From contig JABJKO010000088.1 in assembly GCA_018660305.1 (NCBI GenBank), positions 1 through 12,898 on the forward strand: a stretch of DNA of 12,898 bases, in the 5' to 3' direction. A program made the translations under genes and the position numbers. Position 1 is the stretch's first letter. Every line of letters starts with the position of its first letter. The stretch comes from Rhodospirillaceae bacterium. GTDB lineage: Bacteria; Pseudomonadota; Alphaproteobacteria; MPNO01; UBA2964. The notes below the pieces were generated by a model, which was not told the DNA's origin, ran no database searches, and saw nothing but the letters and a program-made list of their open reading frames with translations. Shown here in pieces: positions 7,647 to 12,898 of this stretch.

Positions 7647-7686
7647 TTTTATAAGAAGAAGGGGGACGGAATGTCTTCCGCCCCCC
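7647..7686 (-). terminator. Rho-independent terminator of the symporter operon
   Basis: Read on the minus strand, the stem pairs GGGGG-CGGAA with TTCCG-(T)-CCCCC around a four-base loop, with one bulged base (plus-strand 7661-7685). It is followed by CTTCTTCTTATAAAA, a pyrimidine- and T-rich tract. It begins about 20 bases after the symporter stop at 7705. On the plus strand no T-tract follows, so it acts in the minus direction. Confidence 0.7.
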
Positions 7687-7704
7687 ATATCCGCATAAAC
7701 CGGA

Positions 7705-9510
7705 TCAGTGAGATTGATCGAGTATGGTTTTTCCCGATGGTATACGAACCTCGTCGACCATCGCCTGTGTTTCCGCATCCGGTTCCGCCGTCATCAAGCT
7801 GACGATAACCATGGACACCAGACTGAACGCCATACCCAGGATACCAAACCGTAAATGATCCAGCTCAAGGATCGGCGTACCGCCGGTCCGGAGATAGTAC
7901 AAATACAGAGTACCCGACAGGAAGCCGATGATCATGCCGGCGAGAGCCCCTTGTCGGTTTGCTCTCTTCCACCAGACACCGAGGACCAGGGGAAAGAACA
8001 AGCCGGAGGCAGCGAAACAGAACGCCCACGCGACCGCCCCCAATATGCCGGTGAGTTGCAACGTCGCCACCATGGCGGCCAGCACCCCGATCACAATGAG
8101 CAACACACGGGCGACGATAAGCCGTAGCCGTGTATCCGCCTTGGGATCGATGATCTTGTAGTAAAGATCGTGGCTGAGCGCGTTGGCGATGGCCAGAAGA
8201 AGACCATCCGCCGTCGACATGGCTGCCGCCAAACCGCCGGCTGCGACGAGTCCGGAAATCACGTAGGGAATCCCGGCGATCTCCGGTGTGGCAAGAACGA
8301 CAATATCCGGCCTCATGAAGAACTCATTCAGCTGAAGAATGCCATCGCCATTGCCATCGACGATCCTGAGCATGCCCACGTTGGACCAGTTCTTGATCCA
8401 TTCCAGACTGCCCACATCGGCGATTGATTTACCGATGATACTGGTCACCAGATTGGGATCGAGAAGCTGGAGCTTGGTGAGGGTCGCCAGTGCCGGTGCC
8501 GTGAAATACAGCAGGAAGATAAACAGCAGCGAATAGGCCACGGACTTACGGGCCTGTCTCACCGACGGCGTGGTGAAATACCGCATCAGAATATGCGGCA
8601 ACGACGCCGTCCCCGCCATCATGCTGAGCGCCAGCGTCACGAACTTCCAGCTGTCCAAACCGCCGGTCGGGCCGTTATGGGGCGTCGTCAGGACTTTAAG
8701 CCCGGGAATGCCTTCCAGGGCTGCCTTACCGAGCCCGATCATGGGCTCAAGTTCCTGAATACGCTGGACCGCGTCTCCGTAGGAGAAATGCGGGATGAGT
8801 CCGAAGCCCTGCTTGTTGGACATCCAGATAACCGGCGTCAGATAGGCGATGATCAGCACGATATATTGCGCCACCTGGGTCCAGGTCACCGCCCGCATGC
8901 CGCCAAGCATGGAACAGATCAAAATACCCAGCAGCCCGAACCAGACGCCATAGGAAAACGGAATCTGGAGCGCGCGCGCCGCGATGGTCCCCGAAGCGTT
9001 GATCTGCGCCGTCACATATGTGAAGGACGCCACCACCAGGATAACCACCGCACAGAACCGGGCAAAATTGCCGCCATAGCGTGTTCCGATGAAATCCGGC
9101 ACCGTGTAACAGCCGAATTTCCGCAGGTACGGCGCCATCAGGGAATTGACCAGCACGTAGCCGCCGGTCCACCCGACGACAAACGCCAGATAGCCATAGC
9201 CGCCAAAATAAATGCCGCCGGCCAGGGCGACAAACGATGCGCCGGACATCCAGTCCGCCGCCGTCGCCATCCCGTTATAGACCGCCGGGACTTCCCGTCC
9301 GGCCACGTAATAGGCATCGACCTGCATGGTTCGCGACAGCCACCCGATGAGGGCGTAGATCACGATGGTAAAAGCGACAAAAAGAATACCGATGGTCGCG
9401 GCGCTGACACCAAAATATTCCAGCAACGCCATGAGCAGGATGAAACAGATAAAGCCGCCGGTATAGATACCGTAGACTTTGGTGAGATTATCGATAAAGC
9501 GTCCGTTCAT
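7705..9510 (-). CDS. Sodium:solute symporter large subunit (SLC5 type, VC_2705-like)
   Basis: Inner-membrane symporter of 601 residues, related to acetate permease ActP, which uses the sodium gradient to import a small solute, probably a monocarboxylate. About 13 hydrophobic segments are visible. Family marks are the helix-1 region YGIYTGGF, AGREVPAVYNGMATAADWMSGASF (from residue 70, described here in part), GCYTVPDFIGTRYGG, TQVAQYIVLI, and the conserved GLAAAMSTADGLLLAIANALSHDLYY near 425-451. A hydrophilic loop carries a canonical EF-hand-like sequence, DGNGDGILQLNE (385-396). The start has an excellent AGGAGG (9518-9523). It overlaps the stop of the preceding small-subunit gene by ATGA, showing coupled translation. 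The pairing with a DUF4212 protein places it in the two-component symporter group rather than single-gene ActP. Substrate not known. Confidence 0.92.
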   Translation of the reverse strand: MNGRFIDNLTKVYGIYTGGFICFILLMALLEYFGVSAATIGILFVAFTIVIYALIGWLSRTMQVDAYYVAGREVPAVYNGMATAADWMSGASFVALAGGIYFGGYGYLAFVVGWTGGYVLVNSLMAPYLRKFGCYTVPDFIGTRYGGNFARFCAVVILVVASFTYVTAQINASGTIAARALQIPFSYGVWFGLLGILICSMLGGMRAVTWTQVAQYIVLIIAYLTPVIWMSNKQGFGLIPHFSYGDAVQRIQELEPMIGLGKAALEGIPGLKVLTTPHNGPTGGLDSWKFVTLALSMMAGTASLPHILMRYFTTPSVRQARKSVAYSLLFIFLLYFTAPALATLTKLQLLDPNLVTSIIGKSIADVGSLEWIKNWSNVGMLRIVDGNGDGILQLNEFFMRPDIVVLATPEIAGIPYVISGLVAAGGLAAAMSTADGLLLAIANALSHDLYYKIIDPKADTRLRLIVARVLLIVIGVLAAMVATLQLTGILGAVAWAFCFAASGLFFPLVLGVWWKRANRQGALAGMIIGFLSGTLYLYYLRTGGTPILELDHLRFGILGMAFSLVSMVIVSLMTAEPDAETQAMVDEVRIPSGKTILDQSH

Positions 9511-9785
9511 TGTCCCGCCTCCTGTTCTTCGCCAACGCCGAATTCGTCATCGATCGAATCCTGGCGCCAGTTCTGAAAGAAGATCAGCAAGACAAAGATG
9601 AGCAAGGATCCCTGCACACAGAAATAATATCCCAACGGGAAACCCATGAATGAGAATTCGTTGAGGTCCTTTGCGAACCAGGGAACGATAAAGGCAAATA
9701 CGGCCCAAATACACAAAACGAGTATTGTCAGATTTCGGGTTTTTGCCCAATGCTGCGCACGCGACTCTGTACTGATTTCCGCCAT
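9507..9785 (-). CDS. Sodium:solute symporter small subunit (DUF4212)
   Basis: Protein of 92 residues with two membrane helices: about 19-37 (LTILVLCIWAVFAFIVPWF) and about 49-70, containing FPLGYYFCVQGSLLIFVLL. It has a charged cytoplasmic start (ESRAQHWAKTRN) and an acidic tail. The pattern of W-helix, PWFAKDLNEFSFMGFPLGYYFCVQGSLL and short acidic C-terminus is that of DUF4212 proteins, which are encoded just upstream of, and thought to work with, the large symporter. The ATG at 9785 is preferred over 9809 because AGGAAGGGG (9792-9800) precedes it at suitable spacing and the upstream residues MRVRKGKT are atypical for the family. The four-base overlap with the large-subunit gene indicates a coupled pair. 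Confidence 0.9.
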   Translation of the reverse strand: MAEISTESRAQHWAKTRNLTILVLCIWAVFAFIVPWFAKDLNEFSFMGFPLGYYFCVQGSLLIFVLLIFFQNWRQDSIDDEFGVGEEQEAGQ

Positions 9786-9805
9786 TGTTTTCCCCTTCCT
9801 AACCC

Positions 9806-9876
9806 GCATCCCTTGTATTTTTGTGGATGCTGTTGCGTATTAAGGCATCACACGACATCTTGTGCAATCCTTTGCA
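9806..9876. promoter_or_regulatory. Divergent intergenic region with small inverted repeats
   Basis: This stretch separates the symporter pair (minus) from the 218-residue gene (plus). It holds TGCAA-TCCT-TTGCA (9863-9876), a five-base-arm dyad that could be an operator. It also holds GCATCC/GGATGC (9806-9811 with 9825-9830), which would form a hairpin in the leader of the symporter message about 20 bases before its start codon. No convincing sigma-70 boxes were found on either strand. Weak evidence. Confidence 0.25.
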
Positions 9877-9937
9877 GGGATGAAGAATATTTCCCTAAAT
9901 TTGCGCTGAACGAAACATCCGAACAAAAAAAGGCTGC

Positions 9938-10594
9938 ATGGTGCAGGAAAAGCTCGCGGATTTACGAAACCTCTGGCGGGAGATTTCCAGCCGGATCACC
10001 CTGCGGCGCGATTCCGCCCCCATCGATTCCGTCGCCCGTCTCAACGATTTCGTGTCGACCCGGTCGGCCTTCATCGCCCAGAAAACCCTCTACGGTTATC
10101 TCAAGACCCGGATGGGAACCCGCTACCCGACCCTGTTCGAAGACGACATCTTTGTGCAGTCGATCAATATCGCGAAACTGCATGTGTTCGCGGCCTGTCT
10201 GTCCGACCTGACCATTCATGCCGTCGCGAACGCCACGCAGGGACAGGCCGTCACCGATGATGGACGCTGTGCCCTCGCCGGAGATTGCTACCGCGCCGCG
10301 CTAACCGAAAACGCCACCGACGCACCCACCGAATTTTCCGCCCAGGGCTCCCTTGATGATTTTCTGGCCCGGCTCCGGGAGACGGATTGGTCGGAGGGTG
10401 CCTTGCACAGGGAAAACTTTACGTGCAGCCCCGATGCCCTGGTCCATTGGGCGCCCATCGCCCCCGAGTTGAAAAAATTCGACAGGGAGATTGTCGAAAA
10501 TTCCATCAAGTTCGCCTGGCAGGATATTCGCAGGCAATTTGATCGGCGGATGGATCGGGATGCGATCTCGGCCGACCTCCCCCCCTTGTCATAA
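9938..10594 (+). CDS. Conserved hypothetical protein, 218 aa
   Basis: Soluble, mostly helical protein without signal peptide or membrane segment. The ATG at 9938 follows an A-rich tract ending in AGG, a modest ribosome binding site. Distinctive stretches are VSTRSAFIAQKTLYGYLKTRMGTRYPTLFEDDIFVQSINIAK near residues 38-79 (named here as a region), where a basic helix is followed by aromatic and acidic residues, and the C-terminal ELKKFDREIVENSIKFAWQDIRRQFDRR region. The first looks strongly constrained and is probably the family core. I recognise the general look of a protein conserved in alphaproteobacteria but cannot attach a function. It is transcribed away from the symporter genes and ends at a strong hairpin. 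Confidence 0.75.
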   Translation: MVQEKLADLRNLWREISSRITLRRDSAPIDSVARLNDFVSTRSAFIAQKTLYGYLKTRMGTRYPTLFEDDIFVQSINIAKLHVFAACLSDLTIHAVANATQGQAVTDDGRCALAGDCYRAALTENATDAPTEFSAQGSLDDFLARLRETDWSEGALHRENFTCSPDALVHWAPIAPELKKFDREIVENSIKFAWQDIRRQFDRRMDRDAISADLPPLS

Positions 10595-10595
10595 G

Positions 10596-10627
10596 AAAAC
10601 GGCGGCTCCAATACGCAGAGCCGCCGT
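10596..10627. terminator. Bidirectional hairpin terminator
   Basis: ACGGCGGCTC (10599-10608) and GAGCCGCCGT (10618-10627) form a perfect ten-base stem with a nine-base loop. On the minus strand it is followed by TTTCTTAT, a good terminator tail for the PEP-CTERM transcript. On the plus strand it is followed by CTGTCT, a weaker tail that may still end the 218-residue gene, whose stop lies four bases upstream. Confidence 0.75.
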
Positions 10628-10664
10628 CTGTCTCAAGACTGTCCGGAAGGAAGATGGACAATCG

Positions 10665-10704
10665 CGGAACAACACCAAGATCGATAAAGGTGTTGTCCGG
10701 TTTT
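10665..10704. terminator. Second hairpin between convergent genes
   Basis: ACAACACC (10669-10676) pairs with GGTGTTGT (10689-10696), extended by CGG/CCG across one bulged A, around a twelve-base loop. It is followed on the plus strand by GGTTTTAC, a short T-run. On the minus strand it starts 11 bases after the PEP-CTERM stop codon, with a pyrimidine-rich tract after it. It may end plus-strand read-through or stabilise the 3' end of the PEP-CTERM message. Confidence 0.5.
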
Positions 10705-10709
10705 ACACG

Positions 10710-11618
10710 TTACGCAACTTTACGACGCCGGGCGAAACCGATACCCGCGAGACCGAGGCCAAACAGGGCCAGCGTGCCCGGCTCGGCTACTACCCCTGTG
10801 GGGGGCGGATCAGGAGTAATGACCGTCCCCACACCGCCACCAATGATGACGTCGCGAGTCAGACCGCCCTGGGGCGCCTGTCCGAGCGGGATCAGGCTTC
10901 CAAGATTGCCGCGGAAATCCACATGCCAGGGATCCGCGCCCGCCAGATCGGCATCTGTCAGACCCGGAAAGGCGCCGGCACCCGCGCCAGTCAACAAAAC
11001 GTTTGTGCTAATTCCGCCGCCACCATGGGTGGTAAAGGTGATGCCGGGGATGAGCGTCGACAGCCAGTCAAAGGCGCCGGTGCCGATTTCACCCATGGCG
11101 AACAGGGCGCCACCGGTTAGACCGCCGTTAAAGCTTTGAATCAATGCAGCGTTGGCGTTAACGATCGCCAGTTCGGCAGAAGACATGTCGCCACCGCTTG
11201 CGAGTCCGACGGTTGGCAACAACAAAATGCCGGTATTTGCCGTTGACAATGTCATACCTGTCAAAGCGGACATGGTGGAGTCATAGGCGATGGTCCAGCC
11301 CATGCCGGGCAGGCTCGAATGCTGAAAGGCACACTGATAGGAAGACCCATTGGCGCTGGTCGCGCCGCCACAGGAACCGGGGGACGACAGGCCCATAACC
11401 CGGACTACCTTGGCAGCGGAACCGCTGACCGTCGTGCCCAAATTCTCCAGGGCACGCTGCATATATTCCCAGCCGGTGACATTGGCGACACCGCTGTATG
11501 ATCCGTGATCATTGGCATCGGTGCCATCGATGATGACTGGTCCGGCCGATGCCGGGCTGATTGCGAGAGCGGCCGCGGTTGCCAAAGCGGCCGCAGCGAG
11601 GGGGGCTTTGAGTTTCAT
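10710..11618 (-). CDS. PEP-CTERM sorting domain protein, secreted
   Basis: Exported protein of 302 residues. The N-terminus is a Sec signal peptide (MKLKAPLAAAALATAAALA, cleavage probably after SPASA at residue 25). The C-terminus is a PEP-CTERM sorting signal: EPGTLALFGLGLAGIGF from Glu279, then ARRRKVA, that is, the motif, a hydrophobic helix and a basic tail, recognised and cut by an exosortase at the inner membrane during export. Between them lies a glycine-rich alpha/beta-looking domain with IIDGTDANDHGSYSG (29-43), WEYMQRALENLG, KVVRVMGLSSPG, ILLLPTVGLASGGDM, NGGLTGGALFAMGEIG and WHVDFRGNLGSL. I do not recognise this domain. The ATG at 11618 has GGAG at ideal spacing; the ATG at 11630 does not. 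No exosortase is encoded in the window. Expression is probably RpoN-dependent (see the site at 11701-11716). Confidence 0.88.
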   Translation of the reverse strand: MKLKAPLAAAALATAAALAISPASAGPVIIDGTDANDHGSYSGVANVTGWEYMQRALENLGTTVSGSAAKVVRVMGLSSPGSCGGATSANGSSYQCAFQHSSLPGMGWTIAYDSTMSALTGMTLSTANTGILLLPTVGLASGGDMSSAELAIVNANAALIQSFNGGLTGGALFAMGEIGTGAFDWLSTLIPGITFTTHGGGGISTNVLLTGAGAGAFPGLTDADLAGADPWHVDFRGNLGSLIPLGQAPQGGLTRDVIIGGGVGTVITPDPPPTGVVAEPGTLALFGLGLAGIGFARRRKVA

Positions 11619-11700
11619 AATTAACTCCATTATTAACAGCTGCAGAAAGGGGCTATCTGCTAGCCGCGTGTTGTACCCACCTCAATAACGATTCCTCACA

Positions 11701-11716
11701 TGCAAGAATCGTGCCA
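11701..11716 (-). promoter_or_regulatory. Sigma-54 (RpoN) -24/-12 promoter of the PEP-CTERM gene
   Basis: On the minus strand the sequence is TGGCACGATTCTTGCA. It matches the RpoN consensus TGGCACG-N4-TTGCA at every defined position and has the required GG-N10-GC spacing. The predicted transcript start is near 11690, giving a leader of about 72 bases before the ATG at 11618. A 7-bp inverted repeat (ACGATTC/GAATCGT, 11688-11712) overlaps the -12 box and start point and may be an extra control site. Confidence 0.8.
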
Positions 11717-11720
11717 AACG

Positions 11721-11734
11721 TTAACAATTGTTAA
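11721..11734. promoter_or_regulatory. Perfect 14-bp palindrome TTAACAATTGTTAA
   Basis: A perfect dyad, centred about 38 bases upstream of the predicted sigma-54 start and ending five bases from the -24 box. It is too close for a typical enhancer but suits a repressor or a second activator contact. Its A/T richness lowers the weight of the symmetry. Confidence 0.4.
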
Positions 11735-11735
11735 T

Positions 11736-11748
11736 TTTCAATAATTTA
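11736..11748 (+). promoter_or_regulatory. IHF-like site
   Basis: TTTCAATAATTTA matches the integration host factor consensus WATCAA-N4-TTR with one mismatch, inside an A/T-rich tract. It lies about 46 to 58 bases upstream of the predicted sigma-54 start, between the promoter and the distal palindrome. IHF commonly bends DNA at this position to bring an enhancer-bound activator to RpoN polymerase. Because A/T-rich DNA gives chance matches, this is moderate evidence only. Confidence 0.4.
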
Positions 11749-11808
11749 ACGAACGCGTCGACGGTCCAAATTCGAAAACTGTAAAGAATTCCGACACTTA
11801 ATTCTTAT

Positions 11809-11820
11809 TAACTTAAGTTA
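11809..11820. promoter_or_regulatory. Perfect 12-bp palindrome TAACTTAAGTTA, candidate upstream activator site
   Basis: A perfect dyad centred about 125 bases upstream of the predicted sigma-54 start, the usual distance for an enhancer-binding activator of RpoN promoters. It also lies just past the 3' end of the isomerase gene. The binding protein is not encoded in the window. Confidence 0.4.
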
Positions 11821-11830
11821 CCCGAGATGG

Positions 11831-12628
11831 TTAACAATCTCTTTCGGAACTGATCCCGTAAGGTTCGGCCCAGGACAGGCCGTCCCAGCTATCGCCTTTC
11901 GGCGTGTATTCGCATCCCACCCAGCCGTCATAACCGATGGTGTCGAGATACTCGAACAGATAGGGGAAATTGAGTTCGCCATGCTGCGGTTCATGACGCC
12001 CCGGCACGCTGGAAATCTGGACATGGCTGATGATGTCGAGATCACGCGCGAGATTTTCCACATGATCGCCCTGCATGATCTGCATATGGAAAAAGTCATA
12101 TTGCAGCTTCACGTTCAGCGCGCCCACCGCCTCGATGATCCGCCGTGTATGGAGAGTGTCGGTGTGGAGATAGCCCGGCATGGTCCGGCTGTTGAGCGGC
12201 TCCAGCAGTAATGTGATCCCGGCATCGGCGGCGCGCGGCGCGGCCGCCAGCAAATTGGCGATAAAGGTATTTTCACACGCGTCGACCGTCAGCCCGTCGG
12301 GCACCCTTCCCGCCGTCACGTGAATGAAACAGCCGTCCAGCGCCGCACAGTAAGTCAGGGCCCGATCCATGATCTCGCGAAACTCAGCCTCCCGGCCGGG
12401 GATCACGCTGGCGCCGGGTTCCAAATCGTCGGATGTCCGTCCCAGGGTATTGAGCAGGAGAAACTGAAGCTGGTTTTCTTCCAGCCATCCCCGCACCCGA
12501 TCCACCGGAAATTCATAGGGCCGCAGGAATTCGATGGCCTTGAAACCGGCCCGTGCCGCAGCCCGGAATCGGTCGCCCGGCTCCAGTTCGGGAAACATGG
12601 TGGTGAGGTTGGCGGCGAATTTGGGCAT
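11831..12628 (-). CDS. Hydroxypyruvate isomerase (Hyi) family TIM-barrel protein
   Basis: Cytosolic TIM-barrel isomerase of 265 residues, close to the roughly 258 of Escherichia coli Hyi. It starts with the family-typical MPKFAANLTTMF. The predicted metal and catalytic residues are in place: Glu143 (LLLEPLN), Asp178 and His181 (YDFFHMQ), His202 and Gln204 (SHVQISSVPGRHEP) and Glu240 (WVGCEYTPKG). The known reaction is hydroxypyruvate to tartronate semialdehyde; the close relative OtnI acts on 2-oxo-tetronate, and paralogues serve other sugar-acid or catabolic pathways, so the substrate is not certain. The C-terminal tail (SSERDC) is slightly longer than usual. It follows a Rieske oxygenase gene by only 14 bases and lacks a clear Shine-Dalgarno, so it is probably translated by coupling within that operon. 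Confidence 0.88.
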   Translation of the reverse strand: MPKFAANLTTMFPELEPGDRFRAAARAGFKAIEFLRPYEFPVDRVRGWLEENQLQFLLLNTLGRTSDDLEPGASVIPGREAEFREIMDRALTYCAALDGCFIHVTAGRVPDGLTVDACENTFIANLLAAAPRAADAGITLLLEPLNSRTMPGYLHTDTLHTRRIIEAVGALNVKLQYDFFHMQIMQGDHVENLARDLDIISHVQISSVPGRHEPQHGELNFPYLFEYLDTIGYDGWVGCEYTPKGDSWDGLSWAEPYGISSERDC

Positions 12629-12642
12629 ATGATGAAGGGCGC

Positions 12643-12898
12643 TCAGGCTTCTTCGTTCTCTTCGGCGATCAGCCGGGCGAGCTGCGCCCGCATGGCGATC
12701 TGTCCGGCGTCTTCATTGATATCCACATTGGGAACAGTCGGATCCAGACGGCTCTGTTGGCCCTCGATGATCCGCACGTCTTCATCGAGCACCTCCATGG
12801 TCCGGTCGTAGATCAACTGCTCCTGATCCGGCGACATGGCGTTCGACGGGTAGGTGCTGACCCAGAAATAGAGCGTCGTGGTCTCGGTCTCCGGCGTC
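12643..12898 (-). CDS. Rieske-type aromatic oxygenase alpha subunit, C-terminal end (partial)
   Basis: The frame is open to the right edge, so only the last 84 residues are seen; an internal ATG at 12837 is not the start. The sequence opens TPETETTTLYFWVSTYPSNA, a beta-strand rich in Thr and aromatics as in the catalytic domain of Rieske oxygenases. It continues with a helix DEDVRIIEGQQSRLDP, matching the conserved ED-x-x-I-x-E-x-QQ segment that carries the acidic iron ligand region. It ends with NVDINEDAGQIAMRAQLARLIAEE, typical of the terminal helix. The Rieske domain and iron histidines lie outside the window. It belongs to one operon with the downstream isomerase-family gene. Confidence 0.8.
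   Translation of the reverse strand, partial: TPETETTTLYFWVSTYPSNAMSPDQEQLIYDRTMEVLDEDVRIIEGQQSRLDPTVPNVDINEDAGQIAMRAQLARLIAEENEEA

Noticed and set aside
8593..9576. 327-residue open frame on the plus strand
   Set aside because: Antisense to the symporter large subunit; low-complexity His/Arg/Asp composition typical of shadow frames in GC-rich DNA.
9861..9877. Possible second sigma-54 promoter, TTGTGCAATCCTTTGCA, before the 218-residue gene
   Set aside because: The -12 part (TTTGCA) fits but the essential GG of the -24 box is GT, and the rest of that box does not match.
10491..11139. Two overlapping plus-strand open frames of 209 and 161 residues
   Set aside because: Antisense to the PEP-CTERM gene, whose signal peptide and sorting signal are unmistakable.
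12643..12837. Stand-alone 64-residue protein starting at 12837
   Set aside because: The frame stays open to the window edge and the upstream residues continue a Rieske oxygenase catalytic domain, so this is the end of a larger gene.

Overview
The window looks like chromosome from a moderately GC-rich proteobacterium, most likely an alphaproteobacterium. This is inferred from codon style, from the mix of catabolic oxygenases and solute transporters, and from small conserved proteins of alphaproteobacterial character. It was not tested by any search. It is densely coded. No gene-free stretch exceeds about 200 bases, and I see no rRNA, tRNA, CRISPR array, insertion sequence or phage gene.

Layout. 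(1) 3-843, plus strand: the C-terminal end of an acyl-CoA-dehydrogenase-type flavoprotein (possibly a monooxygenase), then a 114-residue conserved hypothetical protein. (2) 863-3184, minus strand: a VanA-like Rieske oxygenase followed by a cation:proton antiporter. (3) 3345-7257, plus strand, divergent from region 2: a branched-chain-amino-acid-type (HAAT) ABC importer made of a binding protein, a fused LivH-LivM permease and a single LivG-type ATPase, with no LivF beside it. (4) 7266-9785, minus strand: a small YggT-like membrane protein, then, beyond a terminator, a two-gene sodium:solute symporter (small DUF4212 subunit plus large SLC5-type subunit carrying an EF-hand-like loop). (5) 9938-10594, plus strand: a 218-residue protein of unknown function. 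(6) 10710-11618, minus strand: a secreted PEP-CTERM protein with two downstream hairpins and, upstream, a near-perfect sigma-54 promoter, an IHF-like site and palindromes. (7) 11831-12898, minus strand: a hydroxypyruvate-isomerase-family TIM-barrel protein and, just upstream of it, the C-terminal end of a second Rieske oxygenase.

How it fits together. The flavoprotein, two Rieske oxygenases, TIM-barrel isomerase, HAAT importer and sodium symporter suggest uptake and oxidative breakdown of small organic (perhaps aromatic) acids. The substrates cannot be read from the sequence. The PEP-CTERM gene is a separate, self-contained unit. Its promoter architecture suggests RpoN-dependent control, as known for PEP-CTERM/exosortase systems in other bacteria, and this is the most interesting regulatory signal in the window. 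I found no clearly new multi-gene system.
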